DNA of 24,501 bases. It comes from Parvibaculum sp036499025. GTDB taxonomy: Bacteria > Pseudomonadota > Alphaproteobacteria > Parvibaculales > Parvibaculaceae. Below are positions 17,296 to 24,228 of the stretch, piece after piece. The position numbers and the translations under genes were made by a program. The stretch lies in NCBI GenBank assembly GCA_036499025.1, contig DASYEM010000121.1, positions 1-24,501 of the forward strand, given 5' to 3'. Numbering within the stretch: position 1 is the first letter of the stretch; each line of letters opens with the position of its first letter. Below the pieces are notes generated by a model. The model made no database searches and had not been told where the DNA came from. It was given only the letters and a program-made list of their open reading frames with translations.

Positions 17296-19970
17296 CCGCG
17301 CCGCGCGCCACGCTGCGGTTGCAATTCCACAAGGGCTTTACCTTCGCGGACGCGATGCTCCATATCGACTATTTTGCGGCGCTCGGCGTCAGCCACATCT
17401 ACGCCTCGCCAATCTTGAAAGCACGGGCAGGTTCAATTCACGGTTACGACATCGTCGATCATCGCTCGATCAATCCAGAGCTCGGCGGGGAAGACGGATT
17501 GCGCCGCTTCGTCGCGGCATTGCGCGAGCGCGATCTCGGTTTCATCGCCGACATCGTTCCCAACCACATGTGCGTATCCGATTCTGAAAATCTGTGGTGG
17601 AACGATGTGCTCGAATGGGGGGCGGATAGCGCCTATGCAGGCTTTTTCGACATAGACTGGCAATCGCGCGATCCTGCCTTGCGCAACAAGATCCATCTCC
17701 CGTTTCTGGGCGAGCCCTATGGCGAGGCGCTGGCTAACGGCAATATCGATCTGGCTTTTGATCCGCAGGCCGGGCAATTTTCCATACGCCACTATGAACA
17801 TCGTTTTCCGGTCGCGCCGTCGTCTCATGCCCTCATCGAAGAGCTTGGCGGCAGTCTCTCGGGAGGCGCACTGGCGGGTTTCGATCCGGGAACGGCAGAC
17901 GGACTGCGGAACCTTCACCTTCTGCTCGAAGTGCAGCATTATCGTCTGGCCTGGTGGCGCACCGCCGCCGACGAAATCAACTGGCGCCGTTTCTTCGACA
18001 TCACAGATCTCGCCGGGCTTCGCATCGAACAACGCAATGTCTTCGAGGCGACGCATGCCTTGATGCTGAATCTCTATGCCGAAGGTGTCATCGACGGTTT
18101 CCGCGTCGATCATATCGACGGCCTTGCCGATCCGCGCACCTATTGCCGGCGGCTCCGGCGCTACACCGACATATTGGCAAAGCAGCGGCCCGCAAGCGCA
18201 CCGAAGGGCCGGGCATGGATTCTGGTCGAGAAAATTCTGGGCGCGGGCGAACGCCTGCCCTCCGACTGGTCGGTCGATGGCACGACCGGCTATGACTTCA
18301 TGGATGAAGTCTCCGGCCTGCTCCACAACGCGCGTGGAGAAGCGCCGCTCACAAGCTTCTGGACCGAGATGACAGGCGACCGTCGCGATTTTCGCAGCAT
18401 AGCGAAATCGACGCGGCGGCTTATCCTTGATGAAAATCTCTATAGCGAGCGCGACAAGGTGGTGAATCTGCTGCACAGGCTCGCGCGTCTCGATCCGGCG
18501 ACCCGCGATTGCACGATCCCCATGCTGCGCCGCGCTCTGACAGAGTTGCTGGTTCATTTTTCCGTCTATCGCAGTTACGCGACGCTTGCGGGACGCTCCG
18601 AAGAAGACAACCGCCTCTTCGCGCAGGCGATCGCCGATGCGCGGGGCGAACTGCTCGACGCTGACGGTCATATTCTCGATCTGATTAATGACTGGCTCGG
18701 CGGCGCGATGGCCCGGGGCCGCGTCGCACGCGCTGCACAGCGCCGCGCCATTGTCGGCTTCCAGCAATTGTCGTCGGCGCTGACGGCCAAGGCCGTCGAG
18801 GATACGGCTTTCTATCGCTACGGACGGCTTCTGTCGCGCAACGAGGTCGGATCGAGCCCTGCCGACTTTGCCTATGAACGCGACCGCTTCCATGCCGCCT
18901 GCGTCGAACGTCAGCGGAATTTTCCGCGCGCGATGCTGGCAACGGCGACACATGATCACAAACGCGGCGAAGATGCGCGCATGCGCCTCGCCACCTTGAG
19001 TGAAATCCCCGATCGCTGGGCTGAGGCCGTGCGGCGCTGGACGCTGCTTAATGCATCGTTCCGCGCTTCGCTGTCCGCAGGCGTCGCGCCCGAGCCGGGC
19101 GACGAGATCATGCTTTACGAAACGCTGGTCGGCGCCTGGCCGGTGTCCATCGAACGCAACGGGCATGAATGGCTTGTCTCTTTTCGCGAACGCATTCTCG
19201 GCTGGTTCATGAAATCGATCCGCGAGGCCAAACGCCGCTCGCGCTGGATCGCGCCGGATGAAGCTTATGAAGAAGCGGCGCGCGCCTTCGTGGAGCAGAT
19301 ACTCGACCCGGCGAAGTCCGAAGTCTTCCTCACCGGCATGAACGAATTCGTCGACGCGATAGCGCCCGCCGCTGCTATCAACAGCCTCGTGCAGACATTC
19401 CTGCGCATGACGACGCCCGGCATACCCGACCTCTATCAAGGCGCGGAATTCTGGGACCTGAGCCTCGTCGATCCCGACAATCGCCGCCCCGTCGATTTCC
19501 GCTTGCGCGCGGCGGCGCTCGCCGAAGCAAACCAGCCGGCCGATCTTCTCGGCGATTGGATGGACGGCAGAATAAAACAGGCGCTCATTGCCTCGATACT
19601 GGCGGTCCGGGCGGAAAAGCCCTCGCTCTTTTCAGATGGAAAATATCAACCGCTCACGCTGCAAGGCGCGGCGGCGGTTCACGCCATCGCTTTTGCCCGC
19701 GCCGCGCCGGACGGTGAGGATATGACGCTGGCCTTAGCCTCGAGATTTCCAACGGAGCTTCTGGAAGACGGAAAAAATCCGCTCATAGCCGCCGGTCATT
19801 GGAAGGAGACGAGCGTCGTTCTGCCTGCGCCGGTGAGCGAAACCTATAGAGACGCGCTGACGAACCGGCGTCACACGCCTGTCGAGGGCACGATCCTCTT
19901 GCGGGATATCTTCAGTGAATTGCCTGTCGCCCTTCTTCTGCCGGAGCCCGCGCGGAACGACGCCATTTGA
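17292..19970 (+). CDS. treY: Malto-oligosyltrehalose synthase TreY
   Basis: This 892-residue GH13_26 enzyme converts the reducing-end alpha-1,4 bond of a maltodextrin into an alpha,alpha-1,1 bond, making maltooligosyl trehalose for TreZ. Characteristic stretches are RLQFHKGFTFADA near the N-terminus, SHIYASPILKARAGSIHGYD, IADIVPNHMCVS, and GFRVDHIDGLADP with predicted nucleophile Asp273. Then come LVEKILGAGERLPSDWSVDG with Glu313, typical of TreY only, and TATHDHKRGEDARMR with Asp555. The C-terminal FLRMTTPGIPDLYQGAEFWD block is also family-specific. The start overlaps malQ as ATGA. It is the last enzyme of the glucan-trehalose set; only 16 bp without a terminator separate it from the DUF72 gene. 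Confidence 0.96.
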   Translation: MTAPRATLRLQFHKGFTFADAMLHIDYFAALGVSHIYASPILKARAGSIHGYDIVDHRSINPELGGEDGLRRFVAALRERDLGFIADIVPNHMCVSDSENLWWNDVLEWGADSAYAGFFDIDWQSRDPALRNKIHLPFLGEPYGEALANGNIDLAFDPQAGQFSIRHYEHRFPVAPSSHALIEELGGSLSGGALAGFDPGTADGLRNLHLLLEVQHYRLAWWRTAADEINWRRFFDITDLAGLRIEQRNVFEATHALMLNLYAEGVIDGFRVDHIDGLADPRTYCRRLRRYTDILAKQRPASAPKGRAWILVEKILGAGERLPSDWSVDGTTGYDFMDEVSGLLHNARGEAPLTSFWTEMTGDRRDFRSIAKSTRRLILDENLYSERDKVVNLLHRLARLDPATRDCTIPMLRRALTELLVHFSVYRSYATLAGRSEEDNRLFAQAIADARGELLDADGHILDLINDWLGGAMARGRVARAAQRRAIVGFQQLSSALTAKAVEDTAFYRYGRLLSRNEVGSSPADFAYERDRFHAACVERQRNFPRAMLATATHDHKRGEDARMRLATLSEIPDRWAEAVRRWTLLNASFRASLSAGVAPEPGDEIMLYETLVGAWPVSIERNGHEWLVSFRERILGWFMKSIREAKRRSRWIAPDEAYEEAARAFVEQILDPAKSEVFLTGMNEFVDAIAPAAAINSLVQTFLRMTTPGIPDLYQGAEFWDLSLVDPDNRRPVDFRLRAAALAEANQPADLLGDWMDGRIKQALIASILAVRAEKPSLFSDGKYQPLTLQGAAAVHAIAFARAAPDGEDMTLALASRFPTELLEDGKNPLIAAGHWKETSVVLPAPVSETYRDALTNRRHTPVEGTILLRDIFSELPVALLLPEPARNDAI

Positions 19971-19986
19971 TCGGCGTTAAGCTGTT

Positions 19987-20922
19987 ATGACGCGCAAATC
20001 CGACATTCGGATCGGCATTTCCGGGTGGAGCTATGCACCCTGGCGGGGAAAGTTCTATCCCAAGGGCTTGCCTCACAAGCGCGAACTGAGCTTTGTCGGC
20101 GAGAGCTTCCGTTCGGTCGAAGTCAACGGCACATTCTACGGCTCTCAACGCCCGAAAAGTTTTGCGCGCTGGGCAGACGAGGTGCCGGAGGATTTCGTCT
20201 TCGCCATTAAGGGCCCACGCTACATCACTCATACGCGCCGCTTGAGGGATGTCGAGACACCGCTTGCCAATTTCTTCGCCACCGGTCTCCTCGGCCTCGG
20301 CAAGAAACTGGGGCCGATCCTCTGGCAGTTTCCACCGAATTTCAAATTCGATGTGGAACTCATGGAGGCGTTTCTCAAACTTCTGCCGCATGATGCGCGC
20401 GCCGCCGCCAGGCTGGCGCGCAAGCATGAACAAGGGTTCGGCGGTGGGAAAATCAGAATCGAAACCAACCGCCGGCTTCGCCATGCCATCGAAATCCGCC
20501 ATGAGAGCTTCATCTCGCCGGACTTCATCAAGTTGCTGCGAAAATATCGCGTGGCGCTTGTTTGCGCGGATACCGTCGATTGGCCGAGGCTGATGGATGT
20601 CACAGCGGACTTCATCTATTGCCGTTTGCATGGGTCGAAGGAACTCTATGCCAGCGGCTACAGTGCCCGCGCGCTTGGCGATTGGGCGCGCCGCGTCTCC
20701 GTCTGGTCGCGCGGCGTCGAGCCGAGAGGTGGAGACAGGGCATCCGTTAAGAAGCCGCGCAAGCGGACCGCACGAGACGTCTATGTCTATTTCGACAACG
20801 ATATGAAGGTGAAGGCCCCTCGGGACGCGAAAGCGTTGGTCGAGAAAGTCGGCAAGCTTCTCAAACGCGACATCGGCCCGAAGTCGCCGCCTGTGGCGAA
20901 GCAACCGACGCGCGTGTCATGA
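19987..20922 (+). CDS. DUF72 (YecE-like) family protein
   Basis: This 311-residue protein belongs to the DUF72 family, predicted TIM-barrel-like proteins of unknown biochemical function. The hallmark N-terminal GISGWSYAPWRGKFYP lies at residues 9-24. It is followed by EVNGTFYGSQRP, FVFAIKGPRYITH, LGPILWQFPPNFKFD, and a C-terminal VYVYFDNDMKVKAPRDA block, all typical of the family. The length is at the upper end of the usual range, with an Arg/Lys-rich insert around residues 240-262 before the last strand. No good Shine-Dalgarno is visible. It starts 16 bp after treY, so it is probably on the same transcript, and it overlaps udgX by 4 bases. A nucleic-acid-related role is only a guess from the neighbour. 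Confidence 0.9.
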   Translation: MTRKSDIRIGISGWSYAPWRGKFYPKGLPHKRELSFVGESFRSVEVNGTFYGSQRPKSFARWADEVPEDFVFAIKGPRYITHTRRLRDVETPLANFFATGLLGLGKKLGPILWQFPPNFKFDVELMEAFLKLLPHDARAAARLARKHEQGFGGGKIRIETNRRLRHAIEIRHESFISPDFIKLLRKYRVALVCADTVDWPRLMDVTADFIYCRLHGSKELYASGYSARALGDWARRVSVWSRGVEPRGGDRASVKKPRKRTARDVYVYFDNDMKVKAPRDAKALVEKVGKLLKRDIGPKSPPVAKQPTRVS

Positions 20923-21566
20923 AAGCCCGCGCGCGTATGTCTCCCTCGAAGGCTCTCGCCGAATTGGCCAGCGAGGAAGCCGATTGCCGACGTTGCCCCT
21001 TATATCGGAATGCGACGCAGGTCGTGGCTGGGGAAGGGCGCGCCAAGGCGCGTCTCATGCTGGTGGGCGAGCAGCCGGGGGACAAGGAAGATATCGAAGG
21101 ACGTCCATTTGTCGGTCCGGCGGGCCGGTTGCTTGATCGCGCACTCGAAGAGGCGGGTATAGATTCCGCCAAGACCTTCATCACAAATGCCGTGAAACAT
21201 TTCAAATTTCAGCAACGCGGAAAACGCAGGCTTCACAAACGCCCCGATCCGGGCGAAATCGAACGTTGCCGCATGTGGCTCGATCTGGAGCGTCAATTGG
21301 TCAAGCCGGGTGTAGTGGTCGCGTTGGGTGCGACGGCCGCGAGAAGCTTGTTGAAAAAATCCGTCACCATCAAGAGCGTCAGAGGGAAGCCGCTACCGCT
21401 GGAGGATGGCGGTACGCTCTTCGTCACCGTTCACCCCTCGGCTCTCTTGCGCATGCCGGATCCCGACGCCAGAAAAGCCGCCTATCGCGAATTCGTAAAA
21501 GACCTCAAGCAGGCCCGGTCGGCTCAATCATCTCGCTCCTCAGCCGCGAGCAGGAAAAGCCCATAG
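20919..21566 (+). CDS. udgX: UdgX-type uracil-DNA-binding protein (uracil-DNA glycosylase superfamily)
   Basis: This 215-residue member of the uracil-DNA glycosylase superfamily matches UdgX rather than ordinary family 4. It has the GEQPGDKED motif (residues 50-58) and the UdgX-specific loop KRRLHKRP (102-109). In studied UdgX the His of that loop, here His106, forms a covalent bond with deoxyuridine after uracil removal, trapping the protein on DNA. Iron-sulphur ligands appear to be Cys23 and Cys26 (CRRC), Cys117, and His94 (AVKHF) where family 4 has a Cys. The C-terminal HPSALLR block (172-178) holds the second active-site motif. An ATG at 20937 is an alternative start. The gene overlaps the DUF72 gene as ATGA and its 3' end overlaps egtBD tail to tail. 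Confidence 0.92.
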   Translation: MKARARMSPSKALAELASEEADCRRCPLYRNATQVVAGEGRAKARLMLVGEQPGDKEDIEGRPFVGPAGRLLDRALEEAGIDSAKTFITNAVKHFKFQQRGKRRLHKRPDPGEIERCRMWLDLERQLVKPGVVVALGATAARSLLKKSVTIKSVRGKPLPLEDGGTLFVTVHPSALLRMPDPDARKAAYREFVKDLKQARSAQSSRSSAASRKSP

Positions 21567-23800
21567 GCCGGGTCGGCGCTGATCCATTGTTTTGAAACGC
21601 GCCAGCCGGCGTCTCGCGCCAGTTCGGAGAAGCCTTCTTCCGTGAATTTGTGGGAATTCTCGGTATGGATGGTCTCGCCTTTCTTGAGCACGATCGTTCG
21701 CCCGGAAATCTGGAAGGCCGTCGAACGCTCGCAAACGAGATGCATCTCTATACGGTTTTTCTCCGCGTTCCAGATTGCCCGGTGCTGGAAACAGCCGAGG
21801 TCGATCTCCGTTCCGAGCTCCCGATTGAGCCGGGCCAGAAGATTGATGTTGAAGGCGGCGGTGATGCCTTTGCTGTCATCGTAGGCGGCGATCAATTGCT
21901 CTGTGTCTTTAACCAGATCGACGCCGACGAGAAACCAGCCATTATTGAGAGAAAGGCGCGCCGAGCGAAGAAACGAAACAGCCTGCGGTGGTGTGAAATT
22001 GCCGAGCGTCGATCCCGGAAAGAAGCCGATGGCCGGGCGGCGCTCGATGGCGTCGGGCAGAGCGAAGGATCGCGTGAAGTCACGGACCAAAGGATGAATT
22101 TCGATATCTGGATAAATCTCACTCAGCATCCGCGCCGCATTCTTCATGTGCTCTTCGGAAATATCGATCGGCACATAGGCGCTGATGGCCGGCATTGCGC
22201 CGAGCAAGGTTCTGGTTTTGAGACTAGAGCCGCTGCCGAATTCGACAAGCGCGACGTCGTCCAGCGACAGGGATGAGGCCATGTCGCGCGCGGCCTCCGC
22301 AAGCAGCGGCGCTTCGACGCGCGGCACATAATATTCCTCAAGCTCGCAAATCGCGTCGAAGAGGCGCGAACCCTCCTCGTCGTAGAAATATTTGCTCGGC
22401 AGCGTCTTCTGCTTTTGCGAAAGTCCTTCGAGAGCGTCGCGCCGGAAACGTTCGTCGGACAGACGCGGAGCGGATTGCCAATTGCGGCTCGCCACGCCGT
22501 CTTCAGCAAGCCGAAGGCCGGAAAATTGCCAGCGCTGATGCGGATAAAAGAAATTGCGATAGCTGGCGCGGATGTGAGATCCGGGCGTCGCGCAAGAACC
22601 GCCGCGCAGCACCATCTGATTGATCATGAACTTGCCGTTATATTCGCCCAGTGCGCCCTCCGCCGGCGCATAACCGGGATAAGGCGAATAGGCGCTCTGC
22701 GTCCATTCCCAGACGTCGCCGTAAATCTGACGTGGGCCGCGCTGAAGTTCGGGGCCCGGCTCGCCGGGCATGGGGCGCAGTTGCAGATTTTCGGCGAAGT
22801 TTCCGTGTACCGGCACGTCTCGCGCCGCCGCTTCCCATTCATATTCCCGCGGCAGGCGCTTGCCGCTCCAGCGCGCGAAGGCGTCGGCCTCGTAATAGCT
22901 GATATGCGCAACCGGCGCGTCAAGATCGAGGGGGAGAAATCCACCAAGCGTCATGCTGTGCCACGCGTCGTCGCACATTTCCCAATAGAGAGGCCTCGAC
23001 CAGCCGTCTTTCCGCACCTGCGCCCAGCCATCGGATAACCAGAGCCCCGGCGTCTCGTAGCCGCGATCTTCGATGAAGGCGATCCAGTCGCCATTGCTCA
23101 CGGGGCTTTGCGCCAAACGATAAGGTTCAAGCCATGCCTTATGCACCGGACCTTCATTGTCGAAACAAAACCCCGCTTGCTTGTGGCCAAGCTCGAGCAA
23201 CCCGCCCGGCATGTCGAGCATGCGTTGCGGTGTCGCCCTGGACGAAGCGCGCGGCATCGCGGAGATGAAGGCGGGCTTCTCTGGATGCTGAGCGAAGGCA
23301 TGGAGAATATCCGTGAGCAAGAGCTCCTGATGTTGCTGCTCGTGGTTGAGGCCAAGCACGAGACGCTGCCACATTTCGCCGAACACGTCCTCCGGCGCGG
23401 AAGAGATGGCGAGCGCAACGCACTCGTCGACATGCGCGCGATAATCCATGACTTCATCGAGGGAGGGGCGTGAAAGCAAGCCGCGCTGGTCGCGCCGATG
23501 CTGCTCGCCGACGCCGTTGTAATAAGAGTTGAAAAGCACGCGGAACGCCGGCGAGAAATGCCGATAGCCGTGGACCAGGCCTTCCAGAATGAACGTCTCG
23601 AAGAACCACGTCGTATGGGCGAGATGCCATTTGGCGGGGCTCGCATCGGGCATCGATTGCAGCATGTGATCTTCGGGAGAAAGACGGGCTGAAAGCGCCT
23701 CGCTCCACGAACGAACGGTCTCGTACTGCGAGAGTAATTGATTTTTTGGCGAGGACTGGCGGGCAGCGTCGCTAGGCGCCTCGAAATACGTATCGGCCAC
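21524..23800 (-). CDS. EgtB-EgtD fusion: ergothioneine sulfoxide synthase and histidine N-methyltransferase
   Basis: One 758-residue frame joins two ergothioneine enzymes. Residues 1-432 are EgtB: a DinB-like helical domain with predicted iron ligands His62, His153 and His157 (HLAHTTWF, NHEQQHQE), then a formylglycine-generating-enzyme-like domain ending in GSHIRASYRNFF and RWQFSGLRLA. Residues about 450-756 are EgtD, which trimethylates histidine to hercynine: KTLPSKYFYDEEGSRLFD, SAM loop VEFGSGSSLKTR (519-530), and substrate-site motifs FFPGSTLGN (Asn601), IEMHL (Met686) and HTENSHKF (Glu714, Ser716). EgtB then couples hercynine with a thiol and oxygen. The linker is only about 20 residues. 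The start is a GTG with GAGGA four bases upstream. No egtA, egtC or egtE is nearby, so the EgtB thiol donor (cysteine or gamma-glutamylcysteine) is unknown. Confidence 0.93.
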   Translation of the reverse strand: MADTYFEAPSDAARQSSPKNQLLSQYETVRSWSEALSARLSPEDHMLQSMPDASPAKWHLAHTTWFFETFILEGLVHGYRHFSPAFRVLFNSYYNGVGEQHRRDQRGLLSRPSLDEVMDYRAHVDECVALAISSAPEDVFGEMWQRLVLGLNHEQQHQELLLTDILHAFAQHPEKPAFISAMPRASSRATPQRMLDMPGGLLELGHKQAGFCFDNEGPVHKAWLEPYRLAQSPVSNGDWIAFIEDRGYETPGLWLSDGWAQVRKDGWSRPLYWEMCDDAWHSMTLGGFLPLDLDAPVAHISYYEADAFARWSGKRLPREYEWEAAARDVPVHGNFAENLQLRPMPGEPGPELQRGPRQIYGDVWEWTQSAYSPYPGYAPAEGALGEYNGKFMINQMVLRGGSCATPGSHIRASYRNFFYPHQRWQFSGLRLAEDGVASRNWQSAPRLSDERFRRDALEGLSQKQKTLPSKYFYDEEGSRLFDAICELEEYYVPRVEAPLLAEAARDMASSLSLDDVALVEFGSGSSLKTRTLLGAMPAISAYVPIDISEEHMKNAARMLSEIYPDIEIHPLVRDFTRSFALPDAIERRPAIGFFPGSTLGNFTPPQAVSFLRSARLSLNNGWFLVGVDLVKDTEQLIAAYDDSKGITAAFNINLLARLNRELGTEIDLGCFQHRAIWNAEKNRIEMHLVCERSTAFQISGRTIVLKKGETIHTENSHKFTEEGFSELARDAGWRVSKQWISADPAYGLFLLAAEERDD

Positions 23801-23804
23801 GTTG

Positions 23805-23809
23805 TCCTC
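23805..23809 (-). promoter_or_regulatory. Ribosome-binding site for the GTG start of egtBD
   Basis: On the minus strand GAGGA is followed by CAAC and then GTG. No ATG with a better site lies nearby; the first in-frame ATG is at codon 46, inside the DinB domain. This supports the GTG start. Confidence 0.6.
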
Positions 23810-23833
23810 GGTGTTCGGGATTCTATAAAGGAG

Positions 23834-23858
23834 AATGCCCGGCGCCCATCTTCGTTCC
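23834..23858 (-). promoter_or_regulatory. Candidate EcfG-type promoter for egtBD
   Basis: On the minus strand GGAAC (23854-23858) is followed, after exactly 16 bases, by CATT (23834-23837). That is one mismatch from the alphaproteobacterial general-stress consensus GGAAC-N16/17-CGTT. It lies between the small ORF stop and the GTG start, giving a leader of roughly 25 bases. Short motifs like this arise by chance in GC-rich DNA. Confidence 0.3.
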
Positions 23859-23866
23859 GCTCTTAC

Positions 23867-23980
23867 TCAAGCGGAGCGGTGAATAGCGCGCAGCTTCTGC
23901 TTCTCGCGCGCCTCCATAAATCCGCCGATCAGGACCAGAACCACCAGCGCCATGAAGGCGATGTCTACGAGCTTCGTCAT
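23867..23980 (-). CDS. Small ORF: putative 37-residue single-pass membrane protein
   Basis: A short minus-strand ORF starts at ATG 23978-23980 and ends with TGA at 23867. It has a well-spaced Shine-Dalgarno, GGAGA at 23986-23990 followed by CATCC. The product has a short polar N-terminus (MTKLVD), one strongly hydrophobic segment (residues 7-22), then a charged amphipathic tail rich in Glu, Lys, Arg and Gln. This is the profile of a small inner-membrane protein with its basic tail in the cytoplasm. I do not recognise a family. It lies 66 bp upstream of egtBD on the same strand and could be co-transcribed. The ribosome-binding site and the clean hydrophobic block argue for a real gene, but its size leaves doubt. 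Confidence 0.5.
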   Translation of the reverse strand: MTKLVDIAFMALVVLVLIGGFMEAREKQKLRAIHRSA

Positions 23981-24186
23981 GGATGTCTCCGCATACCCCA
24001 CGAGGCGGGCTCATCGCCTCGAATAATTTCGGGCTTATCCTGTATGAGCGTCCTTGAACCGGTCCTGAATGAAACGTGGCGGAAATCTGGCGGCGATATC
24101 CGACGGTGATCGTCCAGCCTGGGGCATTTGCAATCCTTCCAGTGAGGGGAAGGTCAACGATCTGGAATTTTGACTTCGCACACGCA
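23981..24186. other. Intergenic region between the small ORF and the sulfatase gene, with two small hairpins
   Basis: This divergent spacer holds two inverted repeats. One has 7-bp arms at 24001-24007 and 24015-24021 around a 7-base loop, and lies in the leader of the small ORF. The other has 6-bp arms at 24135-24140 and 24148-24153 around a 7-base loop. Neither is followed by a T-tract, so neither looks like an intrinsic terminator. I see no clear promoter and no RNA gene. Confidence 0.4.
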
Positions 24187-24228
24187 ATGGCCGACCCTGT
24201 CGCGCCTTCAAAATCAAAGCAGACATCA

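Noticed and set aside
17433..19439. 668-codon open frame on the minus strand opposite treY
   Set aside because: It is antisense to conserved TreY motifs, has no recognisable family or membrane segments, and no plausible operon partner.
22500..23240. EgtB C-terminal domain as a formylglycine-generating enzyme serving the nearby sulfatase
   Set aside because: The domain shares the FGE fold, but it is joined to the DinB-like iron-binding domain with the His ligands of EgtB and is followed by EgtD. This marks sulfoxide synthase, not sulfatase activation.
23857..23882. Inverted repeat around the small-ORF stop as a terminator
   Set aside because: The stem is only about 6 bp (CCGCT/AGCGG plus a wobble pair) and is not followed by a T-tract on either strand.
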